From an uncultured Clostridia bacterium (lineage in GTDB: Bacteria; Bacillota; Clostridia; Lachnospirales; Lachnospiraceae): a DNA stretch of 64,000 nucleotides. Shown piece by piece: positions 1 to 9,400 of this stretch; position 1 is the first letter of the stretch, and every line of letters starts with the position of its first letter. The translations under genes and the position numbers were made by a program. The notes beneath the pieces are model-generated. The model was not told the DNA's origin, did not search any database, and was given only the letters and a program-made list of their open reading frames with translations. The stretch spans positions 1-64,000 of the forward strand of contig CAMIZL010000007.1 in assembly GCA_946403295.1 (NCBI GenBank). Direction: 5' to 3'.

Positions 1-84
1 CTGCGCCGGCACCCTCTCTCCCGGCTGCGCCCCATGTGTCGCCTGCGCCGGCACCCTCTCTCCCGGCTGCGCCCCACGGTTCGT
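1..84 (-). repeat. 42-bp tandem repeat in the PBP tail
   Basis: Two copies of a 42-bp unit (1-42 and 43-84) are nearly identical over their first 34 bases. They are in frame in the PBP gene and encode a 14-residue unit, WGAAGREGAGAGDT, after an acidic linker. The array may continue beyond the left edge. Confidence 0.85.
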
Positions 85-2242
85 CGGTTTCAAATCCGCC
101 TTCTATCAGGAGGTCTCCGTCCGAAGTAAAGAATCCCTCGGCGTCTGTGATCATCCTTTCGCCGTATTCCTCTTCGTCCGACTCGTCTTCTTCCGGCTCG
201 TCAGGCTCTCGCGGATCAAAGTATTCCTCAAAACCCTTGTCCTCAAGACCTGCATGTATCGACTCCATGTATGAATGCCAGATCCGCTCCGGATATGTGT
301 TACCCATCAGATCATCTATCTTCTTCGGTCTGTCGCATCCGACCCATACGGCGGTTGTGTAATACGCCGTAAATCCGACAAACCAGCCGTCCTTTTGATC
401 GTTGGTCGTTCCCGTCTTGCCCGCGCATGTGACATCCGAAAGTCTGAGCTTTCGTCCCGTTCCCGTCTTCATAACGGTCTGCAGACAATCTGTCATCATA
501 AGCGCTGCATTCTTATCATATACCCTTATCGACTTTTGCGCCACCTTTCCGCCCGAAACCGCGGCACCGTTTGTATTGTCGATCACCGCATTGCCCTTCG
601 CATCCGTGATCCTTACTATACATGTCGGAGTTCTGAAGATCCCCTGATTCTCGATCGCGGCATAACCCGAAGCCATTTCTACAGTTGTAGTACCGTATGT
701 AAGTCCGCCGAGTGATGCGGCCGGAACATAATCGGATTCCACGATATGCTCAAATCCCATCTTTTTCAGATAAGACAACCCTTTCTCTATTCCGTTGCTG
801 CAGAACAGTTTCCACGCAACAGTGTTCTTTGAGGCGGAGATGGCATATCTTATATCTATCTCACCCGAATAAACGCCTCCCGAATTGCGGGGGCCCCCCT
901 GAAACCTCTCATCAACGACAGGGTCATCCGGATAATAACCGAGTTCGAACGTCGGTGTATATACGACAAGCGGCTTTATCGAACTGCCCGGCTGTCTGGG
1001 ACTCTGATAAGCCCTGTTTAACGTATATCCCTCCGTTTCGTCGCTTCTTCCTCCGACGATCGCCACAACAAATCCCGTCTCGTTATCGATGCACGTTCCG
1101 GCAGCCTGGAGTTTATATACACCCTCCTCATTCATATCCGTGAACGAAGCCGTTTCCTCGTCTATCGCCTGCCGGAGCATTTCCTGTTTCACGGGATTGA
1201 GCGAAGTGTAAATCCTATATCCCTTGAGATAAAGATCGCGTCTCACTCTGTAGTAGGCCTCATCATATGCCTCCTCGTACAGATCCCTGTCTTCTTCATC
1301 CGCGAAGGAATTCCTGAAAGCGAACCCCTCTGCCGCCATAAGCGCTTTTACCGCACAGTTGTATGCAAATGTTTCCTCATAGTCGTATGAAAATTTCGGC
1401 GCGTCCTTTAGTACGATCTGCTCGTTACGGGCTTTTTCATATGCCTCGCTGTCTATGAAGCCGTTTTCGTACATCTGAAGAAGGACACTGTCGCGTCTTT
1501 CGATCGCTTTGTCGGGGTGCTTCCTCGGATCGTAAAGCGAAGGGCTGTTGGGAATTCCGCAAAGATATGCGATCTGCGAAAGCGACAATGCTCCCGCTCC
1601 GGTACCGAAATACCCTACCGACGCGGTCTGAAGACCGTAATATCCGTTTGCGAAATAGATCGTGTTCAGGTAGAACTCGAGTATCTGTTCCTTTGTAAAT
1701 TTCTTCTCAAGCTCTGACGCAAGAAATATCTCGCTGACCTTTCTGTCGACCGTTTTCTCGTTTGTAAGAAAAACTCCTCGCGCCAACTGCTGTGTTATCG
1801 TACTTCCGCCCTGACGGATCTCACCGTCATTCTCAAGGTACGCTATTGCCGCTCTGGCTATGGCATAGATGTCATAGCCGCTGTGCGAAAAGAACTTTCT
1901 GTCCTCGGTGGCGAGCATGGCGTTTACGGCATCCCCGGGGATCCTGTCATATTCGATATAGTACGAATTTTTCTCGTTTTTAAGTTCCTGCATGACCGTT
2001 CCGTCCGCAAAATAACAGATGGAACTTTCGGTACTCTTAAATTTGTCGGCGTTAACACCGGCAACGGTGATCTTCGCCGCGTCACGAAGCTCGAGGAAGT
2101 GCTCACCATAGGCAAAATAGAACCAGATACCACCCACGATAAGTGCGACAAAGAGCAAGCTGAACAAAGCCAGCAATGTGCGAAAGATCACACATCTGAC
2201 CTTGCCTGCCACAGTCCTTTCCTTAAACTTCTTACGCGCCAA
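1..2242 (-). CDS. Class A penicillin-binding protein (GT51 + transpeptidase), 3' end off the window
   Basis: Bifunctional peptidoglycan synthase: the N-terminal glycosyltransferase polymerises lipid II and the C-terminal domain cross-links the stem peptides outside the membrane. Read on the minus strand, an N-terminal membrane helix is followed by the GT51 signature (ATEDRKFFSH with the catalytic Glu, then GGSTITQQLAR). The transpeptidase motifs follow: SSIKP (nucleophile Ser, about 985-970), SKN (about 840) and KTGT (about 410). An acidic linker and a Gly/Ala repeat tail run off the left edge, so the stop codon is not seen. The start is TTG at 2242, chosen because it directly precedes the basic pre-helix segment and has an AGAGGAC ribosome site upstream; no in-frame ATG fits better. 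About 747 codons are present. Family assignment is firm; the exact paralogue is not decidable. Confidence 0.93.
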   Translation of the reverse strand, partial: MARKKFKERTVAGKVRCVIFRTLLALFSLLFVALIVGGIWFYFAYGEHFLELRDAAKITVAGVNADKFKSTESSICYFADGTVMQELKNEKNSYYIEYDRIPGDAVNAMLATEDRKFFSHSGYDIYAIARAAIAYLENDGEIRQGGSTITQQLARGVFLTNEKTVDRKVSEIFLASELEKKFTKEQILEFYLNTIYFANGYYGLQTASVGYFGTGAGALSLSQIAYLCGIPNSPSLYDPRKHPDKAIERRDSVLLQMYENGFIDSEAYEKARNEQIVLKDAPKFSYDYEETFAYNCAVKALMAAEGFAFRNSFADEEDRDLYEEAYDEAYYRVRRDLYLKGYRIYTSLNPVKQEMLRQAIDEETASFTDMNEEGVYKLQAAGTCIDNETGFVVAIVGGRSDETEGYTLNRAYQSPRQPGSSIKPLVVYTPTFELGYYPDDPVVDERFQGGPRNSGGVYSGEIDIRYAISASKNTVAWKLFCSNGIEKGLSYLKKMGFEHIVESDYVPAASLGGLTYGTTTVEMASGYAAIENQGIFRTPTCIVRITDAKGNAVIDNTNGAAVSGGKVAQKSIRVYDKNAALMMTDCLQTVMKTGTGRKLRLSDVTCAGKTGTTNDQKDGWFVGFTAYYTTAVWVGCDRPKKIDDLMGNTYPERIWHSYMESIHAGLEDKGFEEYFDPREPDEPEEDESDEEEYGERMITDAEGFFTSDGDLLIEGGFETDEPWGAAGREGAGAGDTWGAAGREGAGA

Positions 2243-2416
2243 GGTATCGTCCTCTCTATTACAGTTTCTCTTCTTATAATCTTATCAAAACAGGGTTCTT
2301 TTTCAAGCCGACACTTTTCAAAAAGTCACTCTGAGTGCTCGAGTGCTCGCGCGATACCTTTTATGCTTGACAAGAATAAGTATCTGCATTAATATTATCA
2401 ATGACATATATATAAT
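2243..2416. other. Non-coding region between the PBP and the paralogue pair
   Basis: This stretch separates the divergently transcribed PBP gene and the 2551 gene. I see no open frame worth calling and no convincing hairpin. It presumably holds the PBP promoter on the minus strand, but no clear -35/-10 pair could be chosen. Confidence 0.5.
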
Positions 2417-2444
2417 TTGACAGGGTGCATGCTGGGAGTAAATT
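2417..2444 (+). promoter_or_regulatory. Candidate SigA promoter for the 2551 gene
   Basis: TTGACA at 2417-2422 and TAAATT at 2439-2444 are separated by 16 bases. The -35 is consensus and the -10 is weak. It lies about 110 bases before the ATG at 2551. Confidence 0.5.
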
Positions 2445-2550
2445 CTAAAAATCTGTAGTGTTTGTTTCTTCTAAGTCATTCATATAATAGCGGATGGCGT
2501 TTCCCCTGTTGATAATAGTTATGATGTCAATAAAATCCGGGAGGATCATA

Positions 2551-3510
2551 ATGAAGAAAGCTATCATTTTTTTGGTATTTATCAGTGTTTTTTCTTTAAC
2601 AATAGGGCAATCTGCCATTTCTGCTCAAACCGATTCGGTATCCGAAAGTGTAGATAAAGTACTGAATCAGCTACGAGAAGAGAAAACAGACGCTCTTTCG
2701 GAGATTCGAGAGGCTCTACATATTTACGACGAAGACAATCGACCGGAAGAACAATCGGACGAGCCTGATTTGTTTAAATCCTCAAGCTATGATCTGGAAG
2801 GAGCATACAAAGCTTACACTCTAGGTTCACGCTTAGTAACTTCCTACAAAGAGAAAGGTAGTCTACAAGCGATTGCCGAAGAGACTTACCAATGGAAAAT
2901 TCCGTACGCAAATACGTCGGGAATGCCCGGGTTCGCTACGATCGGAGAAAAAGACGGGAAATTGATTCTCCTCGGTAAAAGCAGCGGAGAAACCTGTAAA
3001 AATGAAATGATATCGGAAGATGTCATTCGTTCGGCAATCGCTGATTCAGACCTGATCAAGGAGCCTCTTACATCAATTACCATATATAATTGCCTTTTGT
3101 ACAATGTATATTTTGTTACCCTGTCGGACGGAGCGGATGAATTTGTCATTCCATTTTCTGTAAGACCTGACTGGGCTCCGGTAAAAAACGGAGTATTGTA
3201 TTCTGCAGAAGAGTTAATAGAAAAATATGACAAGATGTATGATGAAGATTCAATAAATCCAAAGGCAAGCGGTGGCGTCCCTTTGCAAGGTCAAGGCGAA
3301 GGCATTATTTTGGGTAAAAATATTATTCACAGAGAAGAGACTCCTAATGAGCTTACCCCAACTCCTATTATAACCCAAGAAAGCGATATGCCGGATACTC
3401 TTCATGAGGAGTCGGAAGAATCGGCGTTTCCCATAGTCCCTACCGTCGCACTCGGAGGAGGAGTCGCCTTGTTTATTGGCTTAATCGTCCTGCTCAAGAA
3501 ACGTCACTGA
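2551..3510 (+). CDS. Secreted, C-terminally membrane-anchored protein, paralogue A
   Basis: A 319-residue protein of unknown function. Residues 1-25 form a signal peptide (MKKAIIF..., a hydrophobic core, then a SAQ-type end). The last 25 residues hold a Gly-rich transmembrane helix followed by LLKKRH, so the bulk should lie outside the cell. The start at 2551 follows a GGGAGG ribosome site; an in-frame start upstream at 2494 has no such site. It aligns over its full length with the gene at 3667 (shared landmarks: SVSESVD/SVSQSID near the N-terminus, TYQWK, FVIP, RP-W-PV, and an identical last dozen residues). The central part resembles in style the pre-domains found in front of C39-like peptidases, but I cannot name a family. 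The DNA is visibly richer in A/T than its neighbours, which suggests transfer. Confidence 0.85.
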   Translation: MKKAIIFLVFISVFSLTIGQSAISAQTDSVSESVDKVLNQLREEKTDALSEIREALHIYDEDNRPEEQSDEPDLFKSSSYDLEGAYKAYTLGSRLVTSYKEKGSLQAIAEETYQWKIPYANTSGMPGFATIGEKDGKLILLGKSSGETCKNEMISEDVIRSAIADSDLIKEPLTSITIYNCLLYNVYFVTLSDGADEFVIPFSVRPDWAPVKNGVLYSAEELIEKYDKMYDEDSINPKASGGVPLQGQGEGIILGKNIIHREETPNELTPTPIITQESDMPDTLHEESEESAFPIVPTVALGGGVALFIGLIVLLKKRH

Positions 3511-3670
3511 AAGCAACTTGTGTTGGGCAGCAAGTGCCGAAAATGCCGTCCGTTGGGAAGGACATTTAACTGCTACTCAATGGAACGCAGTAAATTATTT
3601 AAAAGGATACCCTGGCAACCCATTCCCCGATGAAGCTCTATACAAAAAACGAGAAGGGAGCAAATTATGA
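3509..3670 (+). pseudogene. Remnant of a papain/C39-like cysteine peptidase core
   Basis: In the +2 frame, starting inside the stop region of paralogue A, an open segment reads ESNLCWAASAENAV and then about 40 further residues. The NLCWAAS helix is the hallmark of the catalytic-Cys helix in C39-like and staphopain-type cysteine peptidases. There is no start codon, and the parts that would carry the catalytic His and Asn/Asp are absent. The frame ends in TGA at 3668-3670, overlapping the ATG of paralogue B at 3667. I read it as the scar of a deleted peptidase gene or domain; a frameshifted extension of paralogue A is the alternative. Confidence 0.6.
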
Positions 3671-4635
3671 AAAGAATAATTAAGCACTTGTTTGCCACAT
3701 TCATCTGTTTGACCTGTCTGTTTTCTAGTGTACCTCTTTGGGGTTCTGATTCCGTATCACAAAGTATCGACAACGTATTAAGCCAAGTACGCGAGGAAAA
3801 AGAGTCTGTCAAGCCCATATTGACATCCATTTTAAAAATCCCGGAGCAAAACGAGAACGACCCTAATAACAACGGGGTTTTAGATATGTTTAAAACATCC
3901 GGATATGATTTTGAATCCGCTTATAAAGCCTATCGCCTTCCCCATTTATTTATAACCGAGTATAAAAATAAGGGCGGTTTTCTGTCCATGATGGAAGACA
4001 CTTATCAATGGAAAGTTCCGTTCAAGAATACAGAGGGAATTTCCGGCTACGCCACAATAGGTGAAAAAAATGGAGAATTGGCTTATCTAGGAAAAGCAGT
4101 TACAAAAACAGCAGACAATGAATTCATATCAGAAGAAAGCATAAGAAAAGCTATTTCAGATTCAGAGTTAATAAAGTGTCCACTCGAATCTATTACTTAT
4201 TTGCAATCATTTATGTATAATACTATATTTGTTGTTTTGTTCGACGGTAAAACAGAATTTGTTATTCCATTGGCCATCAGACCCGAATGGTCTCCTGTTG
4301 AAAACGGGAAGCTTTACACAGCTGAAGATCTTATTGCAATCTACTATGATACGTATGACGAAGATGCTCTGTTAGAGCATGGTGACGAAGACGGCGGTGT
4401 TCCGTTGCGTAAGTACAGCAATTCTTCTTCATCGTCCCAAAGCGGCAATATCAACGACCTTCATACCGATAATCCGCCAGCAAATTCAGTTTCCGACTCT
4501 CAATTACCTGCAGATGATGACGCTTCTTATGCGCATCCGGACGATGTGGCATTTCCTGTCATCCCAACTATTGCTATCGGCGGTGGAGCTGTGTTGGTCC
4601 TCGGCTTAATCGTCCTGCTCAAGAAACGTCACTGA
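3667..4635 (+). CDS. Secreted, C-terminally membrane-anchored protein, paralogue B
   Basis: A 322-residue paralogue of the 2551 product with the same plan: signal peptide (about 1-26), an extracellular middle region containing TYQWKVPF, YATIGEKNG and FVIPLAIRPEW, a Ser/Asn/Asp-rich stalk (about 245-295) and a C-terminal helix with the KKRH tail. The last 30 or so coding bases are identical to those of paralogue A, pointing to recent duplication or gene conversion. GAAGGGAG lies just upstream of the ATG. It is probably co-transcribed with paralogue A and is followed by a strong terminator. Function unknown. Confidence 0.85.
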   Translation: MKRIIKHLFATFICLTCLFSSVPLWGSDSVSQSIDNVLSQVREEKESVKPILTSILKIPEQNENDPNNNGVLDMFKTSGYDFESAYKAYRLPHLFITEYKNKGGFLSMMEDTYQWKVPFKNTEGISGYATIGEKNGELAYLGKAVTKTADNEFISEESIRKAISDSELIKCPLESITYLQSFMYNTIFVVLFDGKTEFVIPLAIRPEWSPVENGKLYTAEDLIAIYYDTYDEDALLEHGDEDGGVPLRKYSNSSSSSQSGNINDLHTDNPPANSVSDSQLPADDDASYAHPDDVAFPVIPTIAIGGGAVLVLGLIVLLKKRH

Positions 4636-4678
4636 CAGTAATAAGCCTTTTTATACAAACATAATGGTATTATAACAG

Positions 4679-4720
4679 CAGAAGCGCCGGCATCATGTCG
4701 GCGCTTCTGTTATTGTTTTG
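4679..4720 (+). terminator. Rho-independent terminator after the paralogue pair
   Basis: An 11-bp perfect stem (4679-4689 with 4699-4709, CAGAAGCGCCG) is closed by a 9-base loop and followed by TTATTGTTTT. It may also stop asnS transcripts coming from the other strand. Confidence 0.85.
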
Positions 4721-4765
4721 AGCTTTGATCGTTCCGGTTTAACACACTGTCTGACAGCATTTAGA

Positions 4766-6157
4766 TCACAGATCACAGTTTCCGACCGTTCTCGGGAACG
4801 GCTCTACGTCACGGATATTGCCCATGCCGGTGAGGTACATTACGCATCTCTCAAATCCGAGGCCGAAGCCTGCATGGCGGACGCTTCCGTACTTACGGAG
4901 GTCCATGTAGAAGCCGTAGTCCTCTTCCTTGAGGCCAAGCTCGTTGATACGGGCCCTCAGCTTGTCGTAGTCGTCCTCTCTCTGGCTGCCGCCGATGATC
5001 TCGCCGATTCCGGGAACGAGGCAGTCAACCGCTGCCACCGTCTTGCCGTCGGGATTGAGCTTCATGTAGAACGCCTTGATCTCCTTGGGATAATCGGTCA
5101 CAAAGACAGGCTTCTTGAAGATCTGCTCAGTGAGGAATCTCTCGTGCTCGGTCTGGAGATCGCAGCCCCAGAATACCTTATAGTCGAACTGATCGTTGTG
5201 CTTTGAAAGAACGTCTATAGCCTCTGTGTAGGTGATCCTTCCGAAGTCGGAAGTACGAACGTTCTCAAGTCTCTCGAGGAGTCCCTTGTCGATGAATTCG
5301 TTGAAGAACTTCATCTCTTCGGGTGCGTGCTCGAGCACGTAGTTGATGATGTACTTGATCATGCTCTCAGCGAGAACCATGTCGTCCTCAAGATCGGCGA
5401 AAGCGATCTCGGGCTCGATCATCCAAAACTCTGCCGCATGGCGCGTCGTGTTGGAGTTCTCTGCTCTGAAAGTAGGTCCGAAGGTATAGATGTTGCGGAA
5501 TGCGCACGCAAATGTCTCACCGCAGAGCTGTCCGCTGACGGTAAGGTTGGTGGGCTTTCCGAAGAAATCCTTACTGTAATCCACAGCGCCGTCCTCAGTC
5601 ATGGGGATCTCGGCGGGATCAAAGGTCGTTACCCTGAACATCTCGCCTGCACCCTCGCAGTCACTGCCTGTGATGATGGGTGTGTGCACATAAACGAAAT
5701 CCCTCTCCTGGAAGAAGCAGTGAATAGCGTGCGCTATAAGCGAACGTACTCTGAACACTGCCTGGAAGGTGTTCGTGCGGGGACGAAGGTGTGTGATGGT
5801 TCTGAGGAACTCAAGCGAATGTCTCTTCTTCTGAAGGGGATAGTCGGGAGTCGAAAGTCCTTCGATATCAACAGTCTCAGCCTGGATCTCGAAGGGCTGC
5901 TTTGCTTCGGGTGTAGCAACAAGCTTTCCCTTAACGATGACAGCCGCACCGACATTGAGCTTGCAGATCTCGTCAAAGTTTGCCTGCTTGTCCGAGAACA
6001 CCACCTGAAGTGTCTCGAAAAACGTTCCGTCGCTGATCACCATGAAACCGAAGGTCTTGGAATCACGCACACTCCTGACCCAACCTCCGACAGTGATTTC
6101 GCTGCCGATATACTTGTCTCTGTTCCTGAAAATCTCTCTGATGCTAATAAGGTTCAT
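4766..6157 (-). CDS. asnS: Asparaginyl-tRNA synthetase
   Basis: Class IIb aminoacyl-tRNA synthetase charging tRNA-Asn with asparagine in the cytoplasm. The 463 residues match the usual length of about 460. The N-terminal OB-fold anticodon-binding domain (about 15-110, [10 protein letters not shown]...) precedes the class II core with motif 2 (FRAENSNT followed by [12 protein letters not shown]) and motif 3 ([22 protein letters not shown]). The start at 6157 was chosen because GAGGAGGGG lies directly upstream and the protein begins with the normal [10 protein letters not shown]; a longer open frame upstream lacks this. It has its own promoter and is a single-gene unit. Confidence 0.97.
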   Translation of the reverse strand: MNLISIREIFRNRDKYIGSEITVGGWVRSVRDSKTFGFMVISDGTFFETLQVVFSDKQANFDEICKLNVGAAVIVKGKLVATPEAKQPFEIQAETVDIEGLSTPDYPLQKKRHSLEFLRTITHLRPRTNTFQAVFRVRSLIAHAIHCFFQERDFVYVHTPIITGSDCEGAGEMFRVTTFDPAEIPMTEDGAVDYSKDFFGKPTNLTVSGQLCGETFACAFRNIYTFGPTFRAENSNTTRHAAEFWMIEPEIAFADLEDDMVLAESMIKYIINYVLEHAPEEMKFFNEFIDKGLLERLENVRTSDFGRITYTEAIDVLSKHNDQFDYKVFWGCDLQTEHERFLTEQIFKKPVFVTDYPKEIKAFYMKLNPDGKTVAAVDCLVPGIGEIIGGSQREDDYDKLRARINELGLKEEDYGFYMDLRKYGSVRHAGFGLGFERCVMYLTGMGNIRDVEPFPRTVGNCDL

Positions 6158-6237
6158 TTTCCCCTCCTCTTTAGATGTGGGTTTCACCGATAACAACCCG
6201 TCACCGGAGCACCACAATACGTTTTCAATAATTTGCA

Positions 6238-6266
6238 ATATTACCAAATTTCTCCGCAATTTGCAA
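6238..6266 (-). promoter_or_regulatory. SigA promoter of asnS
   Basis: Reading the minus strand, TTGCAA (6266-6261) and TAATAT (6243-6238) are separated by 17 bases. The leader is about 75 bases; no T-box consensus is visible in it. Confidence 0.7.
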
Positions 6267-6410
6267 GGGTTCCAACCCATTAGAATTCCATCTTTATAAT
6301 CGTCAACCTCCAATACGACGTTGCTCTCTGTGCGGCTCTTCCGGCAGCAGAACCGGTCCCTAATAATACACCAATCTGTTTTCCCAGTCATGGACAAAAC
6401 TAATCTCGAA

Positions 6411-6440
6411 AAGAAAACGAGCAGGCATTTCACCTGCTCG
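6411..6440 (-). terminator. Terminator of the giant-protein operon
   Basis: A perfect 8-bp stem CGAGCAGG/CCTGCTCG (6418-6425, 6433-6440) has a 7-base loop and is followed on the minus strand by TTTTCTT. It lies 12 bases beyond the stop of the 3542-residue protein. Confidence 0.88.
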
Positions 6441-6452
6441 CATCTTTTTATA

Positions 6453-9400
6453 CTACTTGACTGTGACTTTAATCTTCGCCGTCACTCCATTGAGGGAATG
6501 AACCCTTATGTAACACGTTCCCTTCCCTACCGTCGTGATCTTACCGCTCGCGCTGACCTTAGCCACGCTCGTATCGGTTGATTCGTACCTGAGGTCGGCT
6601 GCGGAAGATGCAAGCATCTTCTTTTTCTCGTCCTCAAGCTTGACATCGGCCTTGATCTTGAAGGTCTTACCGAGCGTGAGGGTCTTCTTGGTCTTGCTGA
6701 GCTTGATAAGAGCAACGTTTGTGTAGTCAGGATTCTTTTCTCCTGCGATGTAGAGAGTGATACTCTCACCGAGCTCAACCTTCTTGCCGTCCTCGGTCTT
6801 ATAAGCCACTACCTTAAACTTGAGGTTCTTGGTCCGGTCGATCTCCTTACCGTCGATCTTCTTAGTGCTGAACTTGGTAGCATCCTCGACCTTTATGGGC
6901 TCTGTCTTTTCGAAAGGATCGCTGTAATATGCCACATATACGTCATAAAACTCTGCATCCCTCACCTTGCCCCATGTGAACGAAAGCTTGCCGTTCTTCT
7001 GGGTTGCGCCGATCTTCTTGTCGAGCTTGACCTTGTTGGCCTTGCGCTCTGCGGCAGGTGCCTTGACAGTCTTTATCTTCTCCTCTTTCTTTTCCTCAGG
7101 AGCGGGCTCTTCTACTTCGGGCTCATATACTTCCGGTGTTATAACGGGTCCGGGTGTGGGCTCGGGTGTGGGCTCGGGCGTGGGCTCGGGCGTAGGATCG
7201 GGTGTAGGTGTGGGCTTTACGGGGTCAACATACGTGATGTTGACAACATATTCCGCTGTCCTGCCGTTGTCCGCCGTTACGGTGACAGTCAGCTTCCTGA
7301 TCAGGATCTGAGGATCGGGCTGAACCATTGATCCGTGAGACGGCATGTCAAACTTCACAAGCTTGAACTGCTCGTTGATCAGGTTGCCTGTCCCGGAAGA
7401 TGTTCCGTTGTCGGCCGTGATCTTGACTGTCGAGTAAGGACTCTTGGCCGAAGCGATCGCAGTCGAAATGATCTCATGGTCGATATCTTCCTTGTTGATC
7501 TTTGCTTCCGCAACAAACTTTCCGGTTCCGTCTGCCTTGAAGCTCTTCTCATTAATGCCTATCTCTGAGAGGCTCAGGCTTCCGAGCTCGGTGTTGTCGG
7601 AATCAAGTTTGAGGTTTGTGTAAGCGACATCCACGTAATAACCGGGCTGGTTAAATGTGAAGGTCTGGGTTGTCGCCTGCTCTCCGCCGAGGGTGATCAG
7701 GCCGTTCGTGTTGCCGGTGAGCATCTGATATGCGCCGTAGGAGGAAACATATCCGGTCTTAATGACTGCCGCTCCGGCATTCATTCCGGTGTGCGTCGAG
7801 CTGCCGGTGTAACTCTGTTTCTGCTCGATGATATCACCTGCTTCGTTCTTGAGCGAAACGATCAGGTTACCTGTCGTTGTCGACGAAAGGCTTGTGTTCT
7901 GAATGTCTACCGTAACGATGGTCTGTCCGTTGCGGATCTCCATGTCGTTCGTGATAACAACGTCCTTACCGGTACGTGCCTGAAGGTTATCGCACGAAAC
8001 CATTGCGGTGTTATTGCTTACATCCGGCTCGGGGCAGGATGCGTAAGTGCCACCGAAAGCGTTGTACTCGAGTACGTTCGCGGAAACGTAGATCGGGATT
8101 CCGGCTTCGGGGATCGTTGTGGCAGTCTGAGTCTGATTGCGCAGATACTCATTGGCATCAAATGTCACAAGAATGCTGTAACCGCCGTTGTCGATCATCT
8201 CAAGGTCGGCTCTGTTATCGATAACGAAGGGATCGATTCCCTTGATCTCGTTCCGGAGCGTTGCGTCAGAGTAGAAGCTGATACCTACCTGACGGTTCCT
8301 GTTGTTTCCGACTCCCTTGTAGAGGAGTGCGTCGGAAGCATTGTTGAGCTTGATGAGGATCTTACGCTTTCCATCCTTCTCCTCAACAACCTTGGCCGTT
8401 GTTACCTCGATATCGGGGTAATCAAGCAGCAGCCTTCCGCTGACGCTCTTGGACTCCGTAGAAGAGTTCTTGTCAAACACTGCCGTAACGGTCCAATCCG
8501 TATCCTCGAGCGCTGCGCCTGTGTTGTGATCCGCACGGAGTACGACCACGCCGCCGGGCACGATGTTGATATTGTCATAGTCTGTTACATCGGTTCCGAT
8601 CTTTATCGAAACGTTCTTTATAGGATCGATACCGTCGTTTCTGAGTGCGTACTGTACCGACATCGAAGAATCGTTCCTTACCATGCTCCTGTCGAAATGC
8701 GCCGATGTTACGGTGAGCTTGTTCTCAAGTACTTCTGTTACACGGTAAAGGTTCGAAACTGCCGAAGGAACCGAGTAAGTAACGGTCTGTCCGTCCTTCG
8801 TCTCACCGGTCTTGCTTACGACACCGTTCGTGCCGTAGGTTGTGCCGAGGACAACTGCCTCGATCTTGTCGGTATCGGATCCGATCACGGTATCAAAGCT
8901 GTCGATCAGAGTACCTGCAGGCATTTCTGCCACATTGACAACGCTTGTTACACCGAGCGAATCGTTCTGAGCGTTGTAGAACATGACTGCCTTGAGGATA
9001 TCGTACTCGGGAGCGTCTGCCGCCGAAACGGGTGTTGTTCCTGCTTCTCCGGCGAGCTGTACCGAATTACCCTGTGCACGCTCAACCCATGCGATTCCGA
9101 GTTTGTCGAGAGCGTGACCTCCGCCGACGAAGCTAAAGTTCGAGGTGATATTCACGCCGCTGCCGCCTGCTGTCTGCGAAAGCGATCCGGGGATCCTGCC
9201 AACGACTTCGCCGTTCTTGTTAAAGTCGATCATGCAGATATCTGCAGTCGATGAGCTTGAGGAACCGGCTGCCTGAGTCTGAACTTCACTGCTGTACCAG
9301 CCAAGGACGAATTCTTCATTTGTTCCGACTGTAACCGCTTCGATAGCGGGGTTCTCGTCAAGCTTGCTGTTGTTCGTTACACGAATGTTTCTTACTACCG

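Noticed and set aside
3485-3510. Paralogue A extended into the peptidase remnant by programmed frameshift
   Set aside because: No slippery heptamer or downstream structure is visible, and paralogue B ends with the same codons without any peptidase part.
5327-6193. 288-codon plus-strand frame opposite asnS
   Set aside because: Antisense of a firmly identified synthetase; no start signal.
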